NCBI GenBank assembly: GCA_031291095.1
Contig: JARLJR010000147.1
Coordinates: 1 to 55,816 of the forward strand
Direction: 5' to 3'
DNA length: 55,816 bases
DNA from: Legionella sp.
GTDB lineage: Bacteria; Pseudomonadota; Gammaproteobacteria; Legionellales; Legionellaceae
Under the pieces are notes generated by a model. The model was not told the origin of the DNA. It worked only from the letters and a program-made list of their open reading frames with translations, and did not search any database. A program made the position numbers and the translations under genes. Below are positions 27,833 through 35,907 of the stretch, piece by piece (the stretch's first letter is position 1; every line of letters begins with the position of its first letter).

Positions 27833-28018
27833 TGCGTTCGCGATGACGAAATTTACAAACCTTGTGAACGCTTAATAGCGTCAACTTAACTACTCAAACT
27901 TCGTTGAGAATAAAACCTCTATGCCGGGCTTTATGTAGGCTGGACTGCAAAGCCCAGCATTGGGAGTAGCACAAACTGTGTTTGCCAGGCTTTATAGACC
28001 AGCCTACGCTTTTTCAAA
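27833..28018. repeat. repeat-derived spacer splitting fliG from fliH
   Basis: The spacer contains ACTGCGTTCGCGATGACG (27831-27848), resembling the CGTCAT...GCGAACG repeat class, and GGGCTTTATGTAGGCTGGACTGCAAAGCCCAGC (27926-27958), followed by a partly inverted CCAGGCTTTATAGACCAGCCTACG (27981-28011). The flagellar genes before and after it are otherwise 3-4 bp apart. Confidence 0.5.
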
Positions 28019-29008
28019 TTAAATCATTTCATCTCCGCCCTTAGAGCCTAATGCAATCTTCCCTTCTTCTGCTAAGCTCTTGGCGATTGTGAGAATATCT
28101 CGTTGTGCTCGTTCTACATCCACGACCTTAACCGGACCTTGAAGCTCAATGTCTTCACGCAACAGGTCAGCTGCACGTTTGGACATATTGGCATATATTT
28201 TCTCTTTGGTTATTTCGGTTGTACCTTTTAAAGCTAACTTCAACAGCTCTTGGGATACATCACGTAACAAAGTTTGCACGCTGCGGTCGTCCATATCGAC
28301 CAAATTCTCAAATACAAACATTTTATCGCGAATTTTTTCACTTAAATCCGAATCCCATTCCTTAATTTTATCCAGTACCTCTTCTTCCATCGAGCCATCA
28401 AAATAGTTAATAACATCCGCTACGCTTTTGATTCCACCAATGGACGCTGATTTACTCACCTTTTGACCGCTAAGTTGCTTTTCAATTACCTGTCCAAGCT
28501 CACTAATAGCTTCTGGTTTTACCGTATCAATATTACACATACGTAATAAAACTTCTGAGCGTTTTTCCATACTAAAGTAACTAACTACCTCTGCAGCCTG
28601 CTCACTATCCAGATGAATTAAAATGGTTGCAATAATTTGCGGGTGTTCATTTCGAATAACATCAGCAATTAACCGTCCATCCAACCATTTCAAGCGATTA
28701 AGGCCACTGTCTTTATCTGACACTAAAATACGGTCGATAAATGGCGTTGCCTTTTCCAGTCCCAGAGCCTCTATAAGTATGGTTCTTAAATAATGCTCTG
28801 TATCAACAGCCAAACTCGTCTGGTCGCCAATGGCGCTAGTAAAATCAGCCAAAACATTTTGCATTTTTGTCTTGCTGACATTATTTAGCGCAGCCATTGC
28901 CACTCCAACTTTCTGCACCTGTCGTGGTTCTAAATGCCTCAAAACCTCCGCTGCATTTTTCTCTCCCATACTGAGAAGCAGTATAGCCGCACGCTCTATT
29001 CCATCCAT
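28019..29008 (-). CDS. fliG: flagellar motor switch protein FliG
   Basis: A 329-residue rotor protein that binds FliF with its N-domain and interacts with the stator through its C-domain. The N-terminus is GIERAAILLLSMGEKNAAEV, the middle domain has the EHPQIIATILIHLDSEQAAE motif with the EHPQ signature (about 125-145), and the C-terminal torque helix reads FVFENLVDMDDRSVQTLLRD with its charged residues. The length is standard. It sits 3 bp after fliF. Its tail (GSKGGDEMI) abuts a repeat-filled spacer. Confidence 0.97.
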   Translation of the reverse strand: MDGIERAAILLLSMGEKNAAEVLRHLEPRQVQKVGVAMAALNNVSKTKMQNVLADFTSAIGDQTSLAVDTEHYLRTILIEALGLEKATPFIDRILVSDKDSGLNRLKWLDGRLIADVIRNEHPQIIATILIHLDSEQAAEVVSYFSMEKRSEVLLRMCNIDTVKPEAISELGQVIEKQLSGQKVSKSASIGGIKSVADVINYFDGSMEEEVLDKIKEWDSDLSEKIRDKMFVFENLVDMDDRSVQTLLRDVSQELLKLALKGTTEITKEKIYANMSKRAADLLREDIELQGPVKVVDVERAQRDILTIAKSLAEEGKIALGSKGGDEMI

Positions 29009-29011
29009 CGC

Positions 29012-30646
29012 TTATCCTCGATCAACCCAAGTTTTAACTACCTGCGCAACACGCTTGGGTTCTTTATCAACAACTTGGCGTAATAAATTTAATTGTGACT
29101 CATAATCATGTGCATCACCCACATTAATTCCTTCATCAAAAGCCAATTCTCCTTGAGTCTCTGGCTGCTCTTCAAGATAAGGCAAATCCCCGCCTACTCC
29201 TTTATTGCTTGCCAAGGTTTTAAGCATCGGCCTTAAAACTCCAAAGATTATTGACAGAATGAACAACGCACCAACAACCTGCTTAACTATGGACCAGAAG
29301 ATTTCTTTTTGCCAAAAACGCTCTTCAGGAATAGGTGCAATAGGATCTGGTTTCACAAAATCACTATTGATTACATTCAAGCTATCACCACGTTTAGCAT
29401 TTAAACCAATCGCATCAGCTACCAACAGCTTGATTTGATCGATCTCCTTGGCAGTCAAGGCTTTCTTCGTCATCTTCTTAGTTTTGTCATCCATTATTGC
29501 AGGATTATCTACTAATACAGCTACAGACAAGCGCTTAATTGAACCAGGCTGATTTCTGGTGTGACTAATAGTTTTATCCAACTCAAAATTCTTGGTACTT
29601 TGGGTACGTACATCCGTATTTTGAGTCGTCTCTGATGATTGCTGTCCTTGTGCATTCGCTGGAGCATTCGGATTCTTACCAGTAAGCGCCGGGTTAGACT
29701 GCGGCGTATTAGATAATGAACCAGGAACTCCTTGCGCATCACTATTCGTATTACGTTTCTCTTGCATTGTTTGTTCACTACGCACGGAAGATTGTTCTGG
29801 ATTGAACAATTCTTGAGTTTGTTCGTAGCTGGTAAAATCGACGTCCGCAGATACTTTAGCACGGACACGGCCATAACCTAGTAATGGTGTCAAAATGTCT
29901 TGAATTTTTTGCGCATATTGACGCTCAAGATTCTGCCTGTAATCCAGGAAACGTTCGGTATCAGTAAATAAGCTCTGTCCACCACCCTCATTCAGTAATT
30001 GACCATCCTGATCAACAACAGTAACACGGCTTGCTGCTAAATTAGGAATGCTGGATGCGACTAAATTCACGATTGCCGCAATGGTTTGTTTTTTGAGCTC
30101 AAGTCCTGAATAGACATCAATAAAAACTGATGCACTAGGCTGCTGTGTATCTCGTACAAACGCAGACTCACGCGGAATAGCTAAGTGTACTCGAGCTGAT
30201 TTAATGTCATTAAACTTACTAATAGTTCGAGCCAATTCCGCTTCCAGCGCTTGCTTATAACGCGCAACCTCCATGAACTGGCTACTATTGAACGCATTAC
30301 CGCTGGTAAATAATTCCTCAGAGCCAACCGGATCACGTGGCAAGCCTTCAGCAGCTAACTTAAGACGCGTACCTTGTAATTTTTCTGAGGGAATCAAAAT
30401 GGTACTGTTATTGTTATCAATTTTGAACTCAATACCATTGCGCTCAAGAGCCGATACGACTTCAGCTGTGTCTCGGGCATTCATTTGAGTATATAAAGGA
30501 ACATAATTAGGATCACGAGACCATAAAACTACTGCCAAACCTATAGCAACACTCGCAGCCAGGCCAATTAATAAGCCAATTTGTCGCGGTATAGATAAGC
30601 TTGCAAATTTTGCTGCCACCATTGAAGCATTATCAGCCAATGCCAT
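29012..30646 (-). CDS. fliF: flagellar MS-ring protein FliF
   Basis: A 544-residue inner-membrane protein that forms the MS ring on which the rotor and export gate assemble. TM1 lies at about 22-44 (IGLLIGLAASVAIGLAVVLW) and TM2 at about 447-466 (IVKQVVGALFILSIIFGVLR). The YscJ/FliF ring-building motifs lie between (YVPLYTQMNARDTAEVVSAL, SARVHLAIPRESAFVRDTQQ), with a Gln/Asn-rich disordered loop at about 300-360. The C-terminal tail binds FliG. It follows fliE by 53 bp and precedes fliG by 3 bp. Confidence 0.97.
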   Translation of the reverse strand: MALADNASMVAAKFASLSIPRQIGLLIGLAASVAIGLAVVLWSRDPNYVPLYTQMNARDTAEVVSALERNGIEFKIDNNNSTILIPSEKLQGTRLKLAAEGLPRDPVGSEELFTSGNAFNSSQFMEVARYKQALEAELARTISKFNDIKSARVHLAIPRESAFVRDTQQPSASVFIDVYSGLELKKQTIAAIVNLVASSIPNLAASRVTVVDQDGQLLNEGGGQSLFTDTERFLDYRQNLERQYAQKIQDILTPLLGYGRVRAKVSADVDFTSYEQTQELFNPEQSSVRSEQTMQEKRNTNSDAQGVPGSLSNTPQSNPALTGKNPNAPANAQGQQSSETTQNTDVRTQSTKNFELDKTISHTRNQPGSIKRLSVAVLVDNPAIMDDKTKKMTKKALTAKEIDQIKLLVADAIGLNAKRGDSLNVINSDFVKPDPIAPIPEERFWQKEIFWSIVKQVVGALFILSIIFGVLRPMLKTLASNKGVGGDLPYLEEQPETQGELAFDEGINVGDAHDYESQLNLLRQVVDKEPKRVAQVVKTWVDRG

Positions 30647-30699
30647 ACTAAACTCCTGTAAAATCTACCCTGTAAAATAACTTGGGAGTTATGATTTGT

Positions 30700-31014
30700 C
30701 TATACTGGCATGCCCATAATGTCTTGATATGCTTGTAAAAATTTATTTCTGACTCGTAAAGCAGCCTCAAGTCCAAGATTTGATTTTTGAGTTGCGATCA
30801 TTACTTCGCCAATACTTACATTGGGATCGCCAAGTTCAAAACGGCTTTTTAAAGTATCTGCATTATTACTTAAATCACTCACTTGATTTAAAGCATTCTG
30901 AAAAATTGCATTGAATGAGGATTGATTTGCTTCCCTATCGACTATTGCGCCTTCAGCCTTTGCTGCCATTGATTGCATTTGATCAAACAGGCCAACGGTA
31001 TTAATGTCATTCAT
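30700..31014 (-). CDS. fliE: flagellar hook-basal body protein FliE
   Basis: A 104-residue rod/MS-ring junction protein. The C-terminal half carries the conserved FliE block DPNVSIGEVMIATQKSNLGL followed by EAALRVRNKFLQAYQDIMGM. The length matches the family (about 104). It is the first gene of fliEFGHIJ, and its upstream 194 bp should hold the promoter. FleR-controlled fliE promoters are usually sigma-54 dependent, but no clear TGGCAC-N5-TTGC site is seen. Confidence 0.94.
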   Translation of the reverse strand: MNDINTVGLFDQMQSMAAKAEGAIVDREANQSSFNAIFQNALNQVSDLSNNADTLKSRFELGDPNVSIGEVMIATQKSNLGLEAALRVRNKFLQAYQDIMGMPV

Positions 31015-31043
31015 TCCTTCGTCTTCCTCTACATAACGTACTT

Positions 31044-31071
31044 ATTATATCTATAAAACTTAAACCTCGAA
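31044..31071 (-). promoter_or_regulatory. possible fliE promoter (-10 consensus)
   Basis: On the minus strand the consensus TATAAT (31049-31044) lies 30 bp upstream of fliE, 16 bp after a poor -35 (TTCGAG, 31071-31066). No sigma-54 -24/-12 element was found by eye in 31015-31208. Part of this spacer (31078-31110) resembles repeat DNA. Confidence 0.3.
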
Positions 31072-31208
31072 CGCATTTAGTCCCTAACGCTCGCTGTTTA
31101 GCTCCGCCTAAAAAAACATGGTAACTATTCAGCTTAGTTCACTGAAAAATCAGGTTTAACATACTTTGAACGCAAACCTATGTTTTCATTAACATACTAA
31201 CATCAATG

Positions 31209-32522
31209 CTATACAACATACCCTTCTTCGCGCATTTTTGCTAGCTTATAACGTAAAGTTCTCTCACTAACTCCTAATAATGTAGCAACTTTTTGTCGAT
31301 TCCCATTATTTTCCATTAAAGTTTTAACAATTAGTTCAAATTCATGCACTTGCAAATTTTTACTGCTCGCCGCCACAACCTCCGTTTCTTGTATTACGAT
31401 AGATGAAAGTTGTAAGTGTTCTACTTCAATAATGCCTTGAGTTTGTAATACTAAGGCTCGTTGAATGACATTATCTAATTCACGGGTATTTCCAGGCCAG
31501 GAATATGCAAGCATAGATTTTTGTGCTGTAGGGCTAATTACGGGTACAATTGGCTGCTTATGATGACAGTGCTTGCGAATTAAGTAATTGGCCAAAGGAA
31601 TAATATCATTTTTCCGTTCTCTTAAAGGGTGCCACTGTAATGGAAATACATTCAGGCGATAAAACAAGTCCTCGCGAAAACGACCCGCTTGAACTTCATC
31701 CTTTAATTGTCTATTTGTTGTCGCAAGAATTCGTACATCTAAACTAATCGTTTTGTTCGAGCCAATGCGCTCGACTTCCTTTTCTTGCAGAACTCGCAAT
31801 AATTTTGCTTGCAGGCTTAAAGGCATTTCACTTACTTCATCAAGAAGCAAAGTCCCGCCTTGAGCCTGTTCAAATTTACCTGGGGTTGATTTATATGCCC
31901 CTGTAAATGATCCCTTCTCATAGCCAAATAAAGTGGCTTCGAGCATTTGCTCTGGAATCGCCGCGCAGTTTATAGCAATAAACGGTTTTTTCTTGCGTGT
32001 AGAATGATCGTGGATGAAGTGAGCTAAAACCTCCTTTCCCGTTCCGCTTTCACCACTAATCATGACCCCTACGTCAGATTGAGCGACTTTTAATGCCATA
32101 GATAATAAAGCTTGGCTTTTTGGATCCTGAGCTATAGGCTCGCCAGTGTCGTCGTCATCCTGCTCAACTTTAATGAACTGATTAATTTTTTCAATGAGAA
32201 CTTGGGCGCTGAAAGGCTTTTGTAAATAATCGACAGCCCCCCTGCGCATCGCATCCACAGCATCTTGTACTGAACCATAGGCCGTCATCAAAATAACAGG
32301 CAAACCAGGACGTTTTCGTTGAATTTCATTTAATAATTGATTCCCATCCAAACCATCCATACGTATGTCAGTCAGTACGACTGCTGGATTATGCAATTCA
32401 AGTAGCACAAGTGCTTCTTTACCATCCTTAGCTGTAATATAGGTATGTCCTGCAATGGTCATTGTTTCAGCTAAGGCTTCTCTTAAGACTGGATCATCTT
32501 CAACAATTAGAACATGACTCAT
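31209..32522 (-). CDS. fleR: sigma-54-dependent flagellar response regulator FleR/FlgR
   Basis: A 437-residue NtrC-type regulator starting at ATG 32522 (MSHVLIVEDD), which has AAGGGA upstream; a longer frame begins 7 codons earlier. Order: receiver domain (phospho-acceptor Asp in VLTDIRMDGLDG, about 50-55), sigma-54 AAA+ domain (Walker A MISGESGTGKEV, Walker B GGTLLLDEVSEM), and a Fis-type helix-turn-helix at the end (NRQKVATLLGVSERTLRYKL). The sigma-54 contact loop reads GSFTGA instead of the usual GAFTGA. It is paired with fleS upstream and fliE downstream, as in Pseudomonas. FleQ is not in the window. Confidence 0.93.
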   Translation of the reverse strand: MSHVLIVEDDPVLREALAETMTIAGHTYITAKDGKEALVLLELHNPAVVLTDIRMDGLDGNQLLNEIQRKRPGLPVILMTAYGSVQDAVDAMRRGAVDYLQKPFSAQVLIEKINQFIKVEQDDDDTGEPIAQDPKSQALLSMALKVAQSDVGVMISGESGTGKEVLAHFIHDHSTRKKKPFIAINCAAIPEQMLEATLFGYEKGSFTGAYKSTPGKFEQAQGGTLLLDEVSEMPLSLQAKLLRVLQEKEVERIGSNKTISLDVRILATTNRQLKDEVQAGRFREDLFYRLNVFPLQWHPLRERKNDIIPLANYLIRKHCHHKQPIVPVISPTAQKSMLAYSWPGNTRELDNVIQRALVLQTQGIIEVEHLQLSSIVIQETEVVAASSKNLQVHEFELIVKTLMENNGNRQKVATLLGVSERTLRYKLAKMREEGYVV

Positions 32523-32619
32523 AATAAAAATCCCTTTTTCCAAGCTACAGCCTGTTATGTAAACAGACCCTGATTTTATCTTAAGGCTTACGCATCATCT
32601 TAAAAAATAAATTTTAAGA

Positions 32620-33630
32620 TTATGGCAAATACAAATTAACCTGCGTACCAACCCCTTCCATAGATTCTAAACTCACGGTTCCTCCATGAGCCTTGACTAC
32701 TGCAAAAACCACAGCTAAACCTAAACCAGTTCCCTGGGCCTTTGTCGTATAAAAAGGTGAAAAAGCATGACTTTTCACTTCCTCCGACATTCCTTTCCCA
32801 TTGTCTTCAACTGATATATGAATACCCAAATTATCCATTGATGCAAGGGTTAAGTAAACCTCTGTTGCCCCAGATTGTATTGCGTTAATTACTAAATTTA
32901 AAACGGCCCCAATTAATGACTCGCCATGAATCTTCCCATCCTGGGAAATTAACTGGTTATTTACCTCAAACAATACCGAATGTGATGCAACATAAGGTTG
33001 TGCTCTCTGGGTTAACTGCGAACACCAATAGTTCATGTCCATTCGTGTAGGCTCTATAGTGGTCCCCCGAGCAAATAGCAGTAAATCCTGAATCTGTTGC
33101 TCGATACTACTATGGCACTCCTTCAGCCTCTGAAGCCAATTTTGTGTTCGATCATCAATACCAGTGAGGCTATGTAAATGATCGGTAAATAACATCGCAG
33201 AAGCTAAAGGTGTTCTAATCTGATGCGCTAATTGTGCAGTCATCGTACCAATAGAAACCAAACGCTCATCATTTTCTTTTGCTTTCTCATAATCACGTGT
33301 TGTGGTTACATCAGTCAAGCTAATTAAAATACCAGGCAAGCTATCTAAGGTAGCAAGATCAGCATGCACACGTCGCCCATCAGCCAAGGAAACCTCATGC
33401 CCATCATCTGCTCGTGGAGCAAAAGCACGTAATAAAACATCCAGCCATAAAGATCCAAATAAACCGTAACCCAACATCGCCTCTGCAGGCGGATTCAACC
33501 AAACAATCCGGCCTTGGGAATTAATAATAACTAAAGCAGTCGGAAGGCTCGACAAAATATCCCATTCAGATATAGGAATCTGAGGCCTTACTGCACAAGT
33601 TTGGTAATTTGAATAATACATATTAGACAT
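32620..33630 (-). CDS. fleS: flagellar two-component sensor kinase FleS/FlgS
   Basis: A 336-residue soluble histidine kinase without membrane segments. A PAS domain (about 22-110, TALVIINSQGRIVWLNPPAE) is followed by the HisKA helix with phospho-acceptor His in TAQLAHQIRTPLASAMLF (about 135) and the HATPase domain (N-box VLNLVINAIQSGA, G-boxes VEDNGKGMS and KAQGTGLGLAVV). It should phosphorylate FleR to activate sigma-54 flagellar genes. The 98-bp gap to fleR is slightly long for an operon. The 5' side faces a 326-bp AT-rich spacer that contains the cassette-edge repeat at 33867. Confidence 0.93.
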   Translation of the reverse strand: MSNMYYSNYQTCAVRPQIPISEWDILSSLPTALVIINSQGRIVWLNPPAEAMLGYGLFGSLWLDVLLRAFAPRADDGHEVSLADGRRVHADLATLDSLPGILISLTDVTTTRDYEKAKENDERLVSIGTMTAQLAHQIRTPLASAMLFTDHLHSLTGIDDRTQNWLQRLKECHSSIEQQIQDLLLFARGTTIEPTRMDMNYWCSQLTQRAQPYVASHSVLFEVNNQLISQDGKIHGESLIGAVLNLVINAIQSGATEVYLTLASMDNLGIHISVEDNGKGMSEEVKSHAFSPFYTTKAQGTGLGLAVVFAVVKAHGGTVSLESMEGVGTQVNLYLP

Positions 33631-33866
33631 TATGATTATACGAATCTAAAGACTGTAACAAATTTTAAATGGAAAGCAAAATTCTTTTAAAATCATAGAA
33701 TTAATTTTAAATACTGTGTGGTAATTAATTGAGCAAGGCATGGAGAAATAAATATAATCTAAGTTTTTATAGCTCTTGAAATATTAAAATTTGCGATGAA
33801 TTTCTGTGCTTACTATTTAAGTAACTAAATAAATGAATATAAAGAATGTTTGTATTTTTATATCTT

Positions 33867-33898
33867 GTCAATTTTTCTTCGAAACGTAGTATTTATTT
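33867..33898 (-). promoter_or_regulatory. cassette-edge repeat, copy A, with TTGACA facing fleS
   Basis: Reading plus, GTCAATTTTTCTTCGAAACG at 33867-33886, then TAGTATTTATTT, matches copy B at 35903-35936 except for two T residues and one or two substitutions. On the minus strand it ends in TTGACA (33871-33866), a consensus -35 pointing toward fleS about 235 bp away; the -10 at 17 bp (CATTCT) is weak. It also lies 59-90 bp upstream of the regulator gene, so it could serve both. The remainder of 33631-33938 shows no gene. Confidence 0.5.
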
Positions 33899-33956
33899 AA
33901 ATTTAATGTAAACTAGTCACAATTACTAAGTTGCCTTATTGACCAATAATCCACAC

Positions 33957-34643
33957 ATGACTCATAAAAAATACATTAAGAAAGTCATTGTTACTGACGA
34001 AAATGCTTCCGCTGAAGCCAGAGGAGAACGATTACGGAAAATTCGCAATCTTTCTAATCTAAGTAGAAAAGACCTATGTAATTCAAAGGAATTCAATCTC
34101 AACACGTATAAAGGCTGGGAATTAGCGCGTTTTGGTGGATTGCCTATTGATGGAGCAGAACGAGTAATCAAACGGGTTGCAGAAGAAAATGTCATCTGTT
34201 CTAGTGAATGGTTACTCTATGGAAAGGGTCAAGAACCATACATCTTACCTCAACTTAATATCGATCGAGCCCCAAATGAAAGTGAGCTTATACTAAAAGA
34301 AATTTTAGTTTTTCAAAGCTTATATCCTGATGCACTATACACAAAAATTAATGATGACTCTCTATCACCTCAATACACGTGTGGAGATTATGTTGCCGGC
34401 ATCAAAATTTTTGGTGAGGATATTGCCACGGCTATAAATCAAGTCTGTATCGTTGAATTAATCAATGGAGATACATTGGTCCGCTACCTAAGGCCAGGAC
34501 GTGATAAAAAACATTATCAATTGATAGCTACGAACATTAACAATACCCTGGAAAATCCTCAACCACTGGTGGCTGAGCTACTTTATGCGGCTCCAGTTAT
34601 TAGACTCTATAAGCCGAATCCTCTCTTTAAGCCCAATATATAG
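33957..34643 (+). CDS. CI/LexA-type regulator: XRE helix-turn-helix plus S24 peptidase-like domain
   Basis: A 228-residue regulator from ATG 33957; a TTG start 6 codons earlier is possible, and neither has a clear ribosome site. An XRE-type helix-turn-helix spans about 18-75 (RGERLRKIRNLSNLSRKDLC, ending in the familiar SEWLLYGKGQEP). The S24/LexA-like half spans about 110-210. The catalytic Ser region is DDSLSPQ (S135), but the expected Lys position reads GDTLVRYLRPG (Arg176), so self-cleavage is doubtful. It is convergent with the ACP and AfsA-like genes and is the only regulator beside them. Phage-repressor ancestry is likely. Confidence 0.82.
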   Translation: MTHKKYIKKVIVTDENASAEARGERLRKIRNLSNLSRKDLCNSKEFNLNTYKGWELARFGGLPIDGAERVIKRVAEENVICSSEWLLYGKGQEPYILPQLNIDRAPNESELILKEILVFQSLYPDALYTKINDDSLSPQYTCGDYVAGIKIFGEDIATAINQVCIVELINGDTLVRYLRPGRDKKHYQLIATNINNTLENPQPLVAELLYAAPVIRLYKPNPLFKPNI

Positions 34644-34653
34644 TGGGCTTAAA
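34626..34653. terminator. hairpin spanning the regulator stop codon
   Basis: A perfect 10-bp stem, TTTAAGCCCA (34626-34635) with TGGGCTTAAA (34644-34653), encloses the TAG stop of the regulator. It has no strong T tract, but it lies between converging transcripts and may terminate both. Confidence 0.5.
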
Positions 34654-34768
34654 GTCGCTCGTTTAGAAAATTTAAATGAATATTAGTGCGAATGGTTATT
34701 ATAGGGCGTGTTGCCCCACCACCTACGTGCCCTAGTATTGCGCCTGAATAATTAAACCAGATAAGTTA

Positions 34769-35011
34769 TTAAGCACAGGCAGCTTGAGCTCTCTTTTCGA
34801 TTAATGAAAAAATATCACCTATGGTCTCACAGAGCATTAGTTCTACACCTTGAACAGTTACACCATAACGTTGAAAGATTGCGGCGACCGTAGAAATAAG
34901 AGAAAGTGAATCCCAATATAGCTCATCATTTAAATAAATAGAATCCACTAGCAAATTCTTATCAATCATCAGTAATGTAGCTAAATCTGTTAATAAAAGC
35001 TCTTTATCCAT
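34769..35011 (-). CDS. stand-alone acyl carrier protein
   Basis: An 80-residue acidic four-helix protein of the ACP family. The phosphopantetheine attachment motif is DSL in LNDELYWDSLSLISTVAAIF (Ser35), followed by the helix III pattern and IGDIFSLIEKR. It is not the fatty-acid synthase acpP, which has the strongly conserved GADSLDTVELVMALEEEF; the W-D-S-L-S form is typical of dedicated carriers in specialised pathways. A good ribosome site (AAAGAGAT) precedes the ATG. It lies 27 bp after the AfsA-like gene and must share its transcript. It presumably holds the acyl substrate for that protein; inferred from position. Confidence 0.85.
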   Translation of the reverse strand: MDKELLLTDLATLLMIDKNLLVDSIYLNDELYWDSLSLISTVAAIFQRYGVTVQGVELMLCETIGDIFSLIEKRAQAACA

Positions 35012-35038
35012 ATCTATCTCTTTATATTTATTTGATTC

Positions 35039-35782
35039 TTAAGCAGCAAACTGTTCTACTAGGCGTAAATTTGGGCCATTTATTATGTCATTGACTGCCA
35101 GAACAGCCATATGACTCTCGATATTTAAAAGTGTATTCTTTTCCATAATGCTAAAATCAATATCCACGGACATCATAATTTTTTTGTTTTGTTTCACTTG
35201 AATCATTCCCGCAGCATTGAAGTTGTCATCCAAACCATAACGGAACTGTTCTAGTTTGAAAATAAACTCTACATCTAACGGAAAAACATATTCCATAAAA
35301 GTGGAATTTACTTGATTAAGAACAAAACTTTTTTTCTCATTCTTTAAAGAAGAAATAAAAAATTTAGTTGAAATAGATTTAACCATTTGCTGGACAGCCT
35401 CCAGAAGAACTGTTCCTTGTATATGCTGCTCTGTTATATCATCGGAGTCATCCAGCATTAAATAACACTTAAATAAATATTCAGACATTTTTTCTGGTTC
35501 TGAGATTATGAATTTGTTGGGATCAAAATAACTAACCGCACGTTTATTGCGTTGCATAGAACCAATAAATGAAAACCGATCGGCTAAAACAGAAGACTTA
35601 AGTATCTTATGAGTTGAAGCAATCTTTAAGTCGCTTAGACCTTGCCCTATATATATGTGGTATTTATTTTGACTATCTGACGGTTCCGTTTCAAGCATAT
35701 ATTGAAACTGATCATAGGTGAATATAGTTTGGTTATTAGCAAACTCAGCAAATTGATTTCCGACAATTATTATTTTTTTCAT
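35039..35782 (-). CDS. AfsA-like hotdog protein (A-factor synthase-type domain)
   Basis: A 247-residue protein. The N-terminal 90 residues are not recognised (MKKIIIVGNQFAEFANN, a possible short Rossmann-like start). Residues about 112-215 resemble the AfsA hotdog domain: DDITEQHIQGTVLLEAVQQM (His120, Glu128) matches the H-x-x-G-x-L-L-x-E-A-x-R/Q-Q pattern, and the second half (FMEYVFPLDVEFIFKLEQFR then NAAGMIQVKQNKKIMMSVDI) matches the second strand set. AfsA proteins join a beta-ketoacyl group from a carrier to a glycerol-type acceptor in butyrolactone signal synthesis. The neighbouring ACP fits, but the assignment is by eye and the reaction is unproven. A TTGACT-16-TATTAT promoter drives it. 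Confidence 0.6.
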   Translation of the reverse strand: MKKIIIVGNQFAEFANNQTIFTYDQFQYMLETEPSDSQNKYHIYIGQGLSDLKIASTHKILKSSVLADRFSFIGSMQRNKRAVSYFDPNKFIISEPEKMSEYLFKCYLMLDDSDDITEQHIQGTVLLEAVQQMVKSISTKFFISSLKNEKKSFVLNQVNSTFMEYVFPLDVEFIFKLEQFRYGLDDNFNAAGMIQVKQNKKIMMSVDIDFSIMEKNTLLNIESHMAVLAVNDIINGPNLRLVEQFAA

Positions 35783-35831
35783 CTACTCTAATCCCATTAG
35801 ACCCTATTTATTTATCTAATTTACTATTGCA

Positions 35832-35874
35832 TTTAAGAAATATTCAATTCGTTTCGGATTGAATATTTCTTAAA
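35832..35874. repeat. perfect 17-bp inverted repeat at the AfsA-ACP transcript start
   Basis: TTTAAGAAATATTCAAT (35832-35848) pairs perfectly with ATTGAATATTTCTTAAA (35858-35874) around TCGTTTCGG. It begins about where transcription should start, 50-92 bp before the AfsA-like start codon, and could be an operator or a 5'-UTR hairpin. The loop contains CGTTTCG, which also occurs in the two edge repeats. Confidence 0.7.
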
Positions 35875-35879
35875 AAAGA

Positions 35880-35907
35880 ATAATACATGCTTTTTAAATC
35901 CAGTCAA
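35880..35907 (-). promoter_or_regulatory. sigma-70 promoter of the AfsA-ACP operon
   Basis: On the minus strand TTGACT (35907-35902), a 16-bp spacer and TATTAT (35885-35880) form a strong promoter match. The -35 is the end of edge repeat B. Confidence 0.6.
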
